Counted from the stretch's first letter, positions 8,345 through 17,298 are shown. The stretch is 64,000 bases of DNA from Pseudomonadota bacterium (GCA_023435725.1 JAEYRD010000220.1:10988-74987); one strand, 5' to 3'. Numbers and translations: made by a program. Notes: generated from the sequence alone by a model not told the origin.

Positions 8345-10900
8345 GGCCGGCTGAAACAGCAGCACTGCGGCAAGCGTCGTCACCAGCGAGAGCGCGAGCA
8401 GCTTGCCCATGCTCGACGTGCCTGGATGGCTCGACAGCCACAGGCTGCCGAACGCGGTTGCCGTCGTCAGCGCGCTGAAAAAGATCGCGCGCGTCAGGCT
8501 CGTCTGGAGCAGGTTTGTCCTGCCCGAGCGCCATGCCACGACATAATAGATCTTGAAGGCAACGCCGATACCGAGCAGCAGCGGGAACGCGACGATGTTG
8601 GCGAAGTTGAGCGGCAGGCCGATCAACACGCAGATCTCGAGCGTCACTGCGCCAGCGACCAGAAGCGGAACCAGCGTCATCAGCACGTCCGCGAACCGCC
8701 GCAGCGTGATCCACAGCAACAGGCTGATCACCAGCAGCGCATAGATGCCGGCGTGGACGAATGCCCTCACTACGGTGTCGCCGGATTTCAGGATCGAGAC
8801 CGGCCCGCCGATCGCGGTCGGCTCGGCATTGAGCACCGCCGCCGCGAACCTGCGCAACGTTTCGTTGTCATTGGGGTCGCCCTTCGGCAGCGCCTGGACA
8901 CGAATGATGCCGTCCTTGCTCTTCCAGGCGCTGACGAGATCTGGCGGCAGTGACTTCAGGGTCACCGTCTCAGCCCTCATCGCGTTCCGGAGCTGATCGA
9001 ACACGATCTTCATCGGCGTGACGAACACGTCCTGCGCTTTGTTCCGCGTCGTCTCGTCGCCATTGGCGAGCTTCTCGAGCGCATTGGCCAGCCGCCGCGA
9101 GGCGTCCGCGCCGGGTCCCTTCGCATCGCCCGCAGTCCGGCGCAGAGTGTCGACCGAGGATTTCAGCGCCTCGACGTTTTCCTGATCCGACGGCGCCGCG
9201 TCGATCTGGTCGGGATTGAGCGCGGGGTTCAGCACCTTGGCACCCTGCGCAATCAGCTTCAGCTTCGGCTCCTGATCCTGCGGCACGAAGCTGTCGAGTG
9301 ACATCACCCGCAGCACTTCCGGTACCTTCTCCAGCCTCGCCTCGACCTGCCTCGCCTGCTCCTCGGACCTGGTCATGACGTTGATGGCATTGGCACCGGT
9401 GTTCGGATCCTTGCGCAGATCGAGGAAGGTCGCGATCGATTCAGCGTTGGGGTTCCGCAGGTTCATCGGGTTGAAGTCGAACTTCATGAAGTAGAGCAGC
9501 GGCAGGCCGGCGAGCGCCAGCAGCAGCGTGCCGCCGACGACCAGCACGCGGTGCTTCTCCAGGAAGTGATCGAGCGGCGCCAGGAAGGCGTAGCCGACCG
9601 GCTCCTTCTCGCCGGGCGGGTTCAACAACTTCAGCAGCGCCGGAAGGACGGTGATGCTGGAGAGGAAAGCCACCAGCATGCCGACGCCGGCAATCTGGCC
9701 GAGCTCCGAGATGCCCTTGTAGTCGGTCGGCATGAAGCAGAGGAAGCCGGCCGCGGTTGCCATCGCCGCCAGCGACAACGGCACTGCCGAGCGCTTCGCC
9801 GCCAGCACCAGGGCGCTCGAGAGATCGTCGACCTTGTAGCGCTCGGAGCGGTAGCGGACGCTGTACTGGATGCCGAAATCGACGCCGAGGCCGACGAACA
9901 GCACCGCAAATGCGACCGACAAGAGATTGAGCGAGCCGACCATCATCAGGCCGGCGGCCGTCGTGATCGCGAGCCCCACGAAGAGGTTGACGAACACGGC
10001 GAAGATGATCTTCGCCGAATGCAGCGCCAGCCACAGGATGAGCAGCACGACGAGGACGGTGCCGATGCCGTTGACGACGGCGCCCTCCTGGACGGTCGCG
10101 TACTCCTCGTTCGCAATCGGGACCGGACCAGTCAGCCGCACCCGCGCTTGATATTTGGTCGCAAAATCGAGATCGACAGCAGCCTTGCGGATCGCATCGG
10201 TCGCACCTTTGCCGGGCTCCAGCGCCTTGTAGTCGAGGATCGGCTTGAACTCGATGAAGGCGCGCTTGTCGGAATCCGACAGCGGCTCGTCACTGACGAA
10301 CTCGCGCCACGAGAAACTTGCATTGCCCTTGTTGAGGACGGTCTCTACCGTCTTCGAAATCAGGTTGAAGGGTCGCTCGGCATTGTCCAGCTTGACCTGG
10401 CCGCGCTTGACGCCGGCAAGCCCCGTCTCCAGCGCCCCGGTCAGACCGCGGATCGAGGGATCGCCCGCCATGATCTCGATGAGCGGCGCTGCGGACTCGA
10501 ATTGGCCGGTGATCTTGGCGACCTCTTCGGTAGGCAGGAACAGCAGGCCGTTCCTCTCGAAGAACTCGCCGGTGCCGAGCTGCTGCATCGACTGGAAATT
10601 GGTCTTGTCGTCCTTCAGCTTCGCAAAGAGCGCGTCCGCCGCCGCGGTCGTCATCTCCGGCGTCCTCGCCTCGACGACAGCGAGAATCGTCGCGTCTTGG
10701 TCGAAGGCGCGGTCGAACTCCTGGTCGCGCTGACGCCAGTCGAGCTTCTGGGAAATCAGCGAATTGATGTCGGTGTTGATGGCGAAGTGCTGGGACGCGT
10801 AATAGCCCGCCCCCACCGCCAGCAGGAGCCCGAGAACGACGACGAGGGAGGCAAACCGGGTGCAGGCCTTGACGATGGCAACGACTACGCTTTGCAGCAC
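8312..10900 (-). CDS. hpnN: Hopanoid RND transporter HpnN
   Basis: An 862-residue RND/MMPL-superfamily inner-membrane protein. One membrane helix lies at about 15-33, then a large periplasmic domain with ending near residue 265, a block of helices (about 270-425), a second periplasmic domain (about 480-700) and a final helix block to the C-terminus. The duplicated topology and location match HpnN, which in Rhodopseudomonas moves hopanoids to the outer membrane. An EcfG-type promoter sits 34 bp upstream of the start. Its end overlaps the DUF2147 gene convergently. Confidence 0.88.
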   Translation of the reverse strand: MLQSVVVAIVKACTRFASLVVVLGLLLAVGAGYYASQHFAINTDINSLISQKLDWRQRDQEFDRAFDQDATILAVVEARTPEMTTAAADALFAKLKDDKTNFQSMQQLGTGEFFERNGLLFLPTEEVAKITGQFESAAPLIEIMAGDPSIRGLTGALETGLAGVKRGQVKLDNAERPFNLISKTVETVLNKGNASFSWREFVSDEPLSDSDKRAFIEFKPILDYKALEPGKGATDAIRKAAVDLDFATKYQARVRLTGPVPIANEEYATVQEGAVVNGIGTVLVVLLILWLALHSAKIIFAVFVNLFVGLAITTAAGLMMVGSLNLLSVAFAVLFVGLGVDFGIQYSVRYRSERYKVDDLSSALVLAAKRSAVPLSLAAMATAAGFLCFMPTDYKGISELGQIAGVGMLVAFLSSITVLPALLKLLNPPGEKEPVGYAFLAPLDHFLEKHRVLVVGGTLLLALAGLPLLYFMKFDFNPMNLRNPNAESIATFLDLRKDPNTGANAINVMTRSEEQARQVEARLEKVPEVLRVMSLDSFVPQDQEPKLKLIAQGAKVLNPALNPDQIDAAPSDQENVEALKSSVDTLRRTAGDAKGPGADASRRLANALEKLANGDETTRNKAQDVFVTPMKIVFDQLRNAMRAETVTLKSLPPDLVSAWKSKDGIIRVQALPKGDPNDNETLRRFAAAVLNAEPTAIGGPVSILKSGDTVVRAFVHAGIYALLVISLLLWITLRRFADVLMTLVPLLVAGAVTLEICVLIGLPLNFANIVAFPLLLGIGVAFKIYYVVAWRSGRTNLLQTSLTRAIFFSALTTATAFGSLWLSSHPGTSSMGKLLALSLVTTLAAVLLFQPALMGKPRNLRQ

Positions 10901-10933
10901 ATCATTTCTTTCTAGTGTTAACAGCTTGCCGGA

Positions 10934-10958
10934 AACGCGGGCTGTTTATCGGAGTTCC
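10934..10958 (-). promoter_or_regulatory. EcfG-type promoter of hpnN
   Basis: Read leftward, GGAAC (10958-10954) is followed after exactly 16 bases by CGTT (10937-10934), the consensus of alphaproteobacterial EcfG general-stress promoters. It is 34 bp upstream of the hpnN ATG, so the transcript would have a short leader of about 25 bases. Confidence 0.75.
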
Positions 10959-11360
10959 CGGGCGAAACCTATTGCTGTTTTGAGTGGTTATCGCCGCAAG
11001 AAGGTTCGAGGTAAACGGCGGGAGGCCATGGCAAAATCATTGCGGGGCGGTCGGTATAGCCGGTGAGTTGAGGCGAGAAAGTGACGAAAGAGTGAGCACA
11101 AATGTGCTCGTTCTGCTCGCGAAGCATTCTGTATTATGATACCGTAGAATTTGACTGAGGCGGACCCGGGTTTCGTCAATCTTCCCTTTCTGCCGATTTT
11201 TTGACACAAAGTGCTGTGCCTCCATGCGCCGGAACCCAACTGGGGTGGGCGGTTACCGCGTGCGAAACCAATGGTGCGGTTATTGCTAGTCATTGGTGAG
11301 TATCGGGGTGCCGCCAGGGACTACTGAGCGGATTGGTGCAACTTGCATGATGGGCGTCCA
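10959..11360. other. hpnN-ispH divergent intergenic region
   Basis: About 400 bp without a supported gene. It contains a 16-bp palindrome GAGCACAAATGTGCTC at 11094-11109 and, 20-35 bp further right, AT-rich TATTATGATA that could be a -10 element for ispH. A near match to the EcfG consensus (GGAAC at 11231, GGTT at 11251, spacing 15) is also present but is too weak to call. Confidence 0.5.
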
Positions 11361-12287
11361 ATGGAAGTTTATCTGGCGCAACCGCGTGGCTTCTGCGCGG
11401 GCGTGGTACGTGCGATCGAAATCGTGGAACGGGCCCTGCAGAAGTATGGTCCGCCCGTCTACGTGCGCCATGAGATCGTGCACAACAAGTACGTCGTCGA
11501 GAGCCTGAAGAACAAGGGCGCGATTTTCGTCGAGGAGCTGTCCGAGGTTCCGCCGAAGGCCGTGACCGTTTTCAGCGCCCATGGCGTCGCCCGCAGCGTC
11601 GAGGAAGAGGCTGCCGCGCGCGACCTCCCGGTGCTGAATGCCACCTGCCCCCTGGTCACGAAAGTTCACAATCAAGGGAAGCGCTACATCACCAAGGGCC
11701 GCATGCTGATCCTAATCGGCCATGCCGGCCACCCCGAGGTCGAGGGCACGATGGGCCAGGTCCCCGGCCCCGTACAGCTGGTCCAGAGCGTCGAAGAGGT
11801 TAAGGCGCTGACGCTGCCCGCGGATACGCCAGTGGCCTACATCACCCAGACCACCCTGTCGGTCGACGACACCAAGGACATCATTGCGGCCCTCCAGGCT
11901 CGCTTTACAGATATTCAAGGCCCGGATATCCGGGATATCTGCTATGCGACACAGAACCGCCAATCTGCGGTAAGGGACTTGAGCAAGCTGGTCGACGTGA
12001 TCCTGGTGGTGGGCGCTGCCAACAGTTCGAATTCGAACCGGCTCCGCGAAATCGGCACTGAGGCCGGTGTCGCGAGTTATCTGATTGCCGACGGCAGCGA
12101 GCTCAATCCGGAATGGTTGAAAAATGCCAGGACCGTCGGCATCACGGCCGGCGCTTCGGCGCCCGAGGTACTCGTGGATGACGTGATCGAAGCGATGCGG
12201 CGGATCGGACCAGTCAAGGTCTCAGTGCTGCCGGGCCGCGAGGAAAACATCGAATTCCGGCTTCCGGCCGAACTGGCTGCGAGCTGA
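11361..12287 (+). CDS. ispH: 4-hydroxy-3-methylbut-2-enyl diphosphate reductase
   Basis: A 308-residue iron-sulfur enzyme making isopentenyl and dimethylallyl diphosphate in the last step of the MEP pathway. The three cluster cysteines lie in PRGFCAGVVRAI (about residue 12), NATCPLVTKVH (about 95) and RDICYATQNRQ (about 195). Other conserved parts are YVRHEIVHNKYVVE, FSAHGVA and GAANSSNSNRLREI. I use the ATG at 11361 (MEVYLAQPRG), which fits the family better than the TTG at 11343. Placement just upstream of hpnH, 35 bp apart, couples precursor supply to hopanoid synthesis. Rhizobia may carry a second ispH copy. Confidence 0.95.
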   Translation: MEVYLAQPRGFCAGVVRAIEIVERALQKYGPPVYVRHEIVHNKYVVESLKNKGAIFVEELSEVPPKAVTVFSAHGVARSVEEEAAARDLPVLNATCPLVTKVHNQGKRYITKGRMLILIGHAGHPEVEGTMGQVPGPVQLVQSVEEVKALTLPADTPVAYITQTTLSVDDTKDIIAALQARFTDIQGPDIRDICYATQNRQSAVRDLSKLVDVILVVGAANSSNSNRLREIGTEAGVASYLIADGSELNPEWLKNARTVGITAGASAPEVLVDDVIEAMRRIGPVKVSVLPGREENIEFRLPAELAAS

Positions 12288-12322
12288 CCCACCCGAATTT
12301 CAAGCCCAGAAAGAAACTTGTG

Positions 12323-13483
12323 ATGGCTATACCCTTCTTCAAGGAAATGCGTATCGGCGGCTATTTGCTCAAGCAGAAACTGCTTGGCCGCAAACGCTAT
12401 CCGCTCGTGTTGATGCTGGAGCCGCTGTTTCGCTGCAACCTCGCCTGCGTCGGCTGCGGCAAGATCGATTATCCCGATGCGATCCTGAACCGCCGCATGA
12501 CGGCGCAGGAGTGCTGGGACGCCGCCGATGAATGCGGCGCGCCGATGGTCGCCATTCCCGGCGGCGAGCCGCTGATCCACAAGGAGATCGGCGAGATCGT
12601 GCGTGGTCTCGTTGAGCGCAAGAAGTTCGTCTCGCTCTGCACCAACGCGCTGCTGCTCGAGAAGAAGCTCGACCTGTTCGAGCCCTCGCCCTACCTGTTC
12701 TTCTCCGTGCATCTCGACGGCCTGAAGGACCATCACGACAAGGCCGTGTCGCAGAAGGGCGTGTTCGACCGCGCCGTCTCCGCGATCAAGGCGGCCAAGG
12801 CGCGCGGCTTCACCGTCAACGTCAACGCCACCATCTTCGACGGCCATCCGGCGGAAGAGATCGCGAAATTCCTCGACCTCACCGTCGAACTCGGTGTCGG
12901 CGTCTCGATGTCGCCGGGCTACGCCTATGAGCGCGCTCCGGACCAGGAGCACTTCCTCAACCGCACCAAGACCAAGAAGCTGTTCCGCGACGTCTTCGCG
13001 ATGGGCAAGGGCAAGAAGTGGAACTTCATGCATTCCGGCCTGTTCCTGGACTTCCTCGCCGGCAACCAGGAATACGAATGCACGCCGTGGGGCATGCCCG
13101 CGCGCAACATCTTCGGCTGGCAGAAGCCCTGCTATCTGCTCGGTGAAGGCTATGCGAAGACCTTCAAGGAGCTGATGGACACCACCGACTGGGACACCTA
13201 CGGCACCGGCAAGTACGAGAAGTGCGCCGACTGTATGGCCCATTGCGGCTACGAGCCGACGGCGGCCACTGCTGCGCTCAACAACCCGCTGAAGGCGATG
13301 TGGGTGTCGCTGCGCGGCATCAAGACCTCGGGCCCGATGGCGCCCGAGATCGACATGTCCAAGCAGCGTCCGGCGCAGTACATCTTCTCGGAGCAGGTCC
13401 AGAAGAAGCTCTCGGAGATTCGCCGCGACGAGGCCACCGCCGCGCAGGAGAAGGCTGCACGGAAGGCTTCGACGGCCGCGTAA
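12323..13483 (+). CDS. hpnH: Radical SAM adenosylhopane synthase HpnH
   Basis: A 386-residue radical SAM enzyme. The cluster motif is C38-x3-C42-x2-C45 in FRCNLACVGC, followed by the AIPGGEPLIH SAM-binding loop. A second cysteine group lies in YEKCADCMAHCGYEP near residue 300, and there is a C at GWQKPCYLL. HpnH adds the 5'-deoxyadenosyl group to hopene, the first step to extended hopanoids. The gene follows ispH by 35 bp in the same direction, with a strong terminator after it. I chose the ATG at 12323 over the GTG three bases earlier. Confidence 0.95.
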   Translation: MAIPFFKEMRIGGYLLKQKLLGRKRYPLVLMLEPLFRCNLACVGCGKIDYPDAILNRRMTAQECWDAADECGAPMVAIPGGEPLIHKEIGEIVRGLVERKKFVSLCTNALLLEKKLDLFEPSPYLFFSVHLDGLKDHHDKAVSQKGVFDRAVSAIKAAKARGFTVNVNATIFDGHPAEEIAKFLDLTVELGVGVSMSPGYAYERAPDQEHFLNRTKTKKLFRDVFAMGKGKKWNFMHSGLFLDFLAGNQEYECTPWGMPARNIFGWQKPCYLLGEGYAKTFKELMDTTDWDTYGTGKYEKCADCMAHCGYEPTAATAALNNPLKAMWVSLRGIKTSGPMAPEIDMSKQRPAQYIFSEQVQKKLSEIRRDEATAAQEKAARKASTAA

Positions 13484-13506
13484 GCGCGCGAGTCGGCACG
13501 AACAGG

Positions 13507-13544
13507 AAAGGTCCGGCCGCGATGGCGACCGGGCCTTTTCTTTT
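13507..13544 (+). terminator. Rho-independent terminator after hpnH
   Basis: AAAGGTCCGG (13507-13516) pairs with CCGGGCCTTTT (13529-13539), followed by CTTTTG. It is nearly the same sequence as the terminator at 17326-17366. Confidence 0.85.
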
Positions 13545-13934
13545 GTTAAGCCCAAGCCGTAGCAGGCGATGCGGGGCCACGCTCCCTCACCTCCTTTGCT
13601 GGACCGAGCCGGACCTTCCGCAAAAAAGTGAAAAACAACCCCATGCACAGTAGAAATCCGGCTGCCGGACGGCACGATGTCCATTCGATCAAGCCATTGC
13701 CGCATCGAGCAAATCAGCGGCAACGGGGCAGTGATCGAGATTCCGCAGTGCTCCGCCGCAATTCGAGAGGCGCCGTCAGGGTTCAACGCAGTTCAAGGCT
13801 CGCACGAATTTCGTATTTTACGAACTCCGTTTGACGCGTCAGGCAAAACGGTGGCACTATGCCAAACTCACCCGTTCGAAAGCGGCCCCGGGCTAGTCGC
13901 CTTACGGTGAGCTCCGTCCCCATTGTTCAGGAGT
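13545..13934. repeat. Intergenic region with dispersed repeat copy A
   Basis: No gene is supported here. The block CAAAAAAGTGAAAAACAACC followed by CCATGCACAGTAG (13621-13653) recurs almost exactly at 33136-33168, and the right end TTTGACGCGTCAGGCAAAAC (about 13830-13849) recurs at about 33232-33251. The two copies share their ends but differ in the middle and in length, so this is a dispersed Bradyrhizobium-type intergenic element rather than a gene. Confidence 0.6.
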
Positions 13935-14546
13935 TTACCGTGTATCGGCTCCACGCCGACGCGCCAGCAGGCCTGCCGCCATCAGATGAAACGCCTCGAT
14001 GGCTTTGGGCAAAGCTGATCGCGGGTCTTCGCTCGCCGCCACCCACAGGGCTGCGTTCAAGGCCGCGCCGCTGAGAAGGCGAGCCGCAGCCTCGACGTCA
14101 ACGGGCTTCAGGATGCCTTCGGAGATCAGTTTGGCGACGGCCTGCTTCGTCATTTCCAGACAAGCGTTCTGGCTTGGCCATTGAGTCGGATCGCCAAGGA
14201 AAGCGGGGCCGTCCAGCAACACGATTCGCTGCACTTCCGGGTCAACAGCCATCTCGATATAGGCCGCCCCTTCCGCAAGAAGCCCCTCCCAATCGTCGCC
14301 TGTTGCCGCACCAGCCTCTTGCGCCCGGCTCGCCATCTCGCCATCGACCTGAGCGACAACGGCGGCGAGCAGCCCCTTCTTGTTGCCGAAGTTGTGGTAG
14401 AGGGCCCCGCGCGTCAGTCCGGCGTCCGCGGTCAGTTCGTCCATCGACGCCGCAGCAAAGCCCTTCTCGGCGAAAGCCTTACGCGCTGCCGCGACCAGTT
14501 TGGCACGGTTTTCCTCCATGGTCTCGAGGCGGCGTTTTGCGGCCAT
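13935..14546 (-). CDS. TetR/AcrR family transcriptional regulator
   Basis: A 203-residue repressor. The N-terminal helix-turn-helix is typical: AARKAFAEKGFAAASMDEL, then DAGLTRGALYHNFGNKKGLL (about residues 20-62). The remaining 140 residues form the ligand-binding helical domain, with IVLLDGPAFLG and a C-terminal AAGLLARRR. It is divergent from the RidA gene, and the shared promoter region carries two copies of ATACGnnnCGTAT, the likely operator. It probably represses itself and the RidA gene until it binds a small ligand. Confidence 0.9.
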   Translation of the reverse strand: MAAKRRLETMEENRAKLVAAARKAFAEKGFAAASMDELTADAGLTRGALYHNFGNKKGLLAAVVAQVDGEMASRAQEAGAATGDDWEGLLAEGAAYIEMAVDPEVQRIVLLDGPAFLGDPTQWPSQNACLEMTKQAVAKLISEGILKPVDVEAAARLLSGAALNAALWVAASEDPRSALPKAIEAFHLMAAGLLARRRGADTR

Positions 14547-14564
14547 GGCTCACCCTGATTTCAG

Positions 14565-14628
14565 ATACGAAGCGTATTTGGATTGACATTCAACTCGTAT
14601 GTGAGACTATCCCACATACGCAACGTAT
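14565..14628. promoter_or_regulatory. TetR operator region with overlapping promoter
   Basis: Two palindromes of the form ATACGnnnCGTAT occur at 14565-14577 and 14616-14628. Between them CGTATGTG (14596-14603) pairs with CACATACG (14613-14620). A -35-like TTGACA (14583-14588) and a weak -10 near 14605-14610 facing the RidA gene fall inside this array, so a bound repressor would block RNA polymerase. Confidence 0.7.
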
Positions 14629-14711
14629 ATCAACTCGCCCCCCTGTGGCGTCCAGGGCGCCGGTCGTAGATCTGTTTCGTAGAGGACAGCGACATCTGAA
14701 AGGATCATGAC

Positions 14712-15110
14712 ATGCCGCAACGCGATGCTGTCTTCCCCGCAAACCGCCACGCTCTTTACGAGGCGCATGGCTATTCTGCCGCAATTCGCTCCGGCGATCT
14801 GCTGTTTGTTTCCGGCCAGGTCGGCAGCCGGTCCGACGGCTCCCCCGAACCGGATTTTGCAGGTCAGGTCCGGCAGGCTTTCGCCAATCTGAAGGCGGTG
14901 CTCGCGGCAGGGGGCTGCACCTTAGACGATATCGTCGATGTGACGACCTTCCACACCGACCCCGAGAACCAGTTCGAAACCATCATGGCGGTGAAGAGCG
15001 AAACGTTCCCGGAGGCGCCCTATCCGAACTGGACCGCCATCGGTGTCAATTGGCTTGCTGGCTTCGACTTCGAAATCAAGGTCATCGCCCGCATTCCCGA
15101 CAACGCGTAA
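14712..15110 (+). CDS. RidA family protein (YjgF/YER057c/UK114)
   Basis: A 132-residue protein of the RidA superfamily, which forms trimers and hydrolyses reactive imines or enamines. Visible signatures are AIRSGDLLFVSGQVG, QAFANLKAVLAAGGCTLDDIVDVTTF and the C-terminal PYPNWTAIGVNWLAGFDFEIKVIA. The usual active-site Arg of RidA proper is not seen in the C-terminal block (WTAIGV in place of R-containing segment), so it may belong to a Rid1-7 subfamily with another activity. AAGGA lies 9-13 bases upstream. The gene is controlled in all likelihood by the divergent TetR gene. Confidence 0.88.
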   Translation: MPQRDAVFPANRHALYEAHGYSAAIRSGDLLFVSGQVGSRSDGSPEPDFAGQVRQAFANLKAVLAAGGCTLDDIVDVTTFHTDPENQFETIMAVKSETFPEAPYPNWTAIGVNWLAGFDFEIKVIARIPDNA

Positions 15111-15159
15111 TCCGCGAGGCTTGACGTACACGGGTTCGCAAGCCCATCGCGCTTGCTTC

Positions 15160-15678
15160 GTGGTAACATCGCGCATGACCGCGCACTGTCGCAATAAATT
15201 GGCAGAGCGGAAGCTATCGTTGCTGACGGACATGTCGAGCACCTGCGCGCGGCGTTTCGTGAGACGCGCCAGCGCCATCCATTCACGATCGATGCCGTCG
15301 TGGTGTTGCCCGATCACCTTCACACCGTATGGACGTTGCCCGAAGGTGACGCGGATTTTGCAATGCGCTGGCAGTTGATCAAAGCCACCTTTTCGCGCCG
15401 GCTCGCGCGAGACGAAAGAATATCCCAAAGCCGCCGCTCCGCCAGAGGTGAACGGGGCATCTGGCAACGCAGATATTGGGAGCACACTATACGCGGCGAA
15501 ATCGATTTTCGCCCGGCATGTCGACTATGTGCACATCAATCCGGTCAAGCATGGGCTCGTCGACCGGGTCCGCGACTGGGCGCCGTCCTCGTTTCATCGT
15601 CACGCGGAGCTTGGCAACTATCCCGCCGATTGGGCGGGCGATCAGTCAGATGATGGCCGCGATTATGGAGAGCGGTGA
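15160..15678 (+). pseudogene. REP-associated tyrosine transposase (RAYT), frameshifted
   Basis: Three reading frames must be joined to recover the protein. NKLAERKLSLLTD is in one frame; from about 15226 HVEHLRAAFRETRQRHPFTI continues in a second with the catalytic HUH-type PDHLHTVW, then WQRRYWEHTIRGEIDF. After a run of four T at about 15510 the frame shifts again to ARHVDYVHINPVKHGLV, which holds the catalytic Tyr, and ends DWAGDQSDD. Intact homologues in this group read continuously through these blocks. The N-terminus is also degraded. RAYTs mobilise REP palindromes, and one sits 11 bp after the stop. Confidence 0.85.
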
Positions 15679-15688
15679 TCGGGATGAG

Positions 15689-15714
15689 ATGGGTTTCGCA
15701 AGGGCTCAACCCAT
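15689..15714. repeat. REP palindrome next to the RAYT remnant
   Basis: ATGGGTT (15689-15695) and AACCCAT (15708-15714) form a hairpin just after the transposase remnant. REP-like sequences of this kind are typical substrates of RAYT proteins. Confidence 0.6.
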
Positions 15715-16029
15715 CCTACGAGCTCGCGCCAGATGGCGCGCCTCGGAAAGACCAGGCCACGGGCCCGGCGTCGAAACTGGACCTCGCGCGCCTTGATGGA
15801 TGAGGTCATGGAATGTTCAGGCTGTGCCAGCTTCACACCAGCTTCGCACCGGAAACTATCCCCACGGGACGCTACGGTCGCGTTCGTGGACCCCCGCAAG
15901 CACAGTTGAACGCGAACTGACGGTACGAGAAGGCGAGACTTGCGGCGACCATGCACTCAATGACTCCGGTCGCGTTCGCCAGTTTGAAGGCGCGGAATCA
16001 GGTGCACCGTCGGATTTGCCTACCCCCGG
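15715..16029. other. Non-coding stretch in the insert
   Basis: About 315 bp between the REP and the FkbM gene. I see no supported gene; short ORFs on both strands lack family features and ribosome-binding sites. Confidence 0.5.
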
Positions 16030-17164
16030 ATGAATAGAGGCTCAGCCATTCAAATGTCTCCAGAAGGTCAAATGTCTCCAGAAGTCGCAATTTCATTCCT
16101 GTCTCACTTGCAAGCCAAGTTGTACGAAATCGCGACACGAGATCTTGAGCAAAACCACGAGGCGGAGCGGTATGGAGCTGAGCCCAAGCGAGCGGTGGGT
16201 CCCGATATTCAAAAGTATCAGAACAAAATCGAAGCAATAGCTCGATTGAAAAACTCAAAGGCGCTTCCTCTGGTATTGCTGGATACTTATCAGTTACTGC
16301 AAGACGAATATTCCAAGGACGTCCTGTTGGAGTTGTTCCTTCAACGCGTGATTGGGCATGACCTCGTCAAGATCTTTCGAAATTCTCCAAAATATTGGCA
16401 GGAACGGAGCTTGGCACGGAGTCTACAAACGAACCGCCTGCCTGCAAAAAAAATCAAAAACATGCAGTTCGAGCTGACTCATTTCGATCTGAAGGAGATC
16501 GGCTACGATATCAATCTGTTTTCCGCTCCCCTTGGGATCGACGCGACCTTTCTGAAAACGCAATACGAGTACACCGGAGTAAAGCCAGCGATCGCAGCAA
16601 AGACCGGAGATATCGTGATCGAGGCCGGCAGGCTGCTACGGCGATACGAGCCTGTATTTTGCAACGAAGGTGGGGCCCGCGGGGAAGGTCATCGGCTTTG
16701 AATTCATACCAGACAATCTCGAGATCTTGCGTCAGAACCTGGAACTGAACCCCCAATATTCGTCAAATATCGAGATCATCGAGAGACCGGTATGGGAGTC
16801 ATCCGACAAGATACTCTACATGCTGAACAATGGCCCCGGAAGTCAGGTTTCCGAACGCCCCCTCTCCCACGGCGCGACCGAAGTCAGAACCATCTCCATC
16901 GACGATGCGGTTCGTGACAGAAATTTGCCCCGTGTCGATTTCATAAAAATGGACATTGAGGGTGCCGAGCTTTCCGCGCTCAAGGGCGCCGTGGGCACGC
17001 TCAATCGGTTCAAACCAACATTGGCGATTTGCGTCTATCACAAGCCTAATGACTGGATCGAACTTCCCCTGTTCATCAATTCCTTGAACCTTGGCTACAA
17101 GATGTGGCTAGATCATTTTACGATCTACCCCGAAGAAACCGTGCTGTTTTGTAAGTCTGCTTGA
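16030..17164 (+). pseudogene. FkbM family methyltransferase, single-base frameshift
   Basis: An AT-richer gene broken by one extra A at 16630. The first part (from the ATG at 16030) reads to TGDIVIEAG; removing that A restores the SAM-binding motif EAGGCYGDTSLYFATKVGPA and joins the second frame VIGFEFIPDNLEILRQNL, then RTISIDDAVRD, VDFIKMDIEGAELSALKGA, typical of FkbM methyltransferases to the stop at 17164. The whole would be about 377 residues. The N-terminal 180 residues are a helical region I do not recognise. An in-frame 18-bp tandem repeat (16050-16085) follows the start, so the ATG at 16054 or 16072 could also be used. Lower GC than its neighbours suggests transfer. Confidence 0.85.
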
Positions 17165-17192
17165 AGCGAGGCGCGCTTCTCTCGCCCTCCTC

Positions 17193-17298
17193 CGTCATTC
17201 CGGGGCGCGCATAGCGCGAGCCCGGAATCCATTTCACCGCGTGTCTTGTGGCCCGATGAATTCCGGGCTCGCGCCAAGTGGCGCGCCCCGGAATGACG
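17193..17298. repeat. 106-bp palindromic intergenic repeat
   Basis: CGTCATTCCGGGGCGCGC (17193-17210) is the exact inverse of 17281-17298, and inner parts (GAGCCCGGAAT and ATTCCGGGCTC) pair too. Repeats of this sequence type are frequent in Bradyrhizobium intergenic regions. Confidence 0.8.

Noticed and set aside
11231..11254. EcfG-like box before ispH
   Set aside because: GGAAC and GGTT are 15 bases apart instead of 16-17 and the -10 core is not CGTT.
12077..13786. 569-residue ORF antisense to ispH end and hpnH
   Set aside because: Covers two genes with clear cluster cysteines in the sense frames; low-complexity antisense translation.
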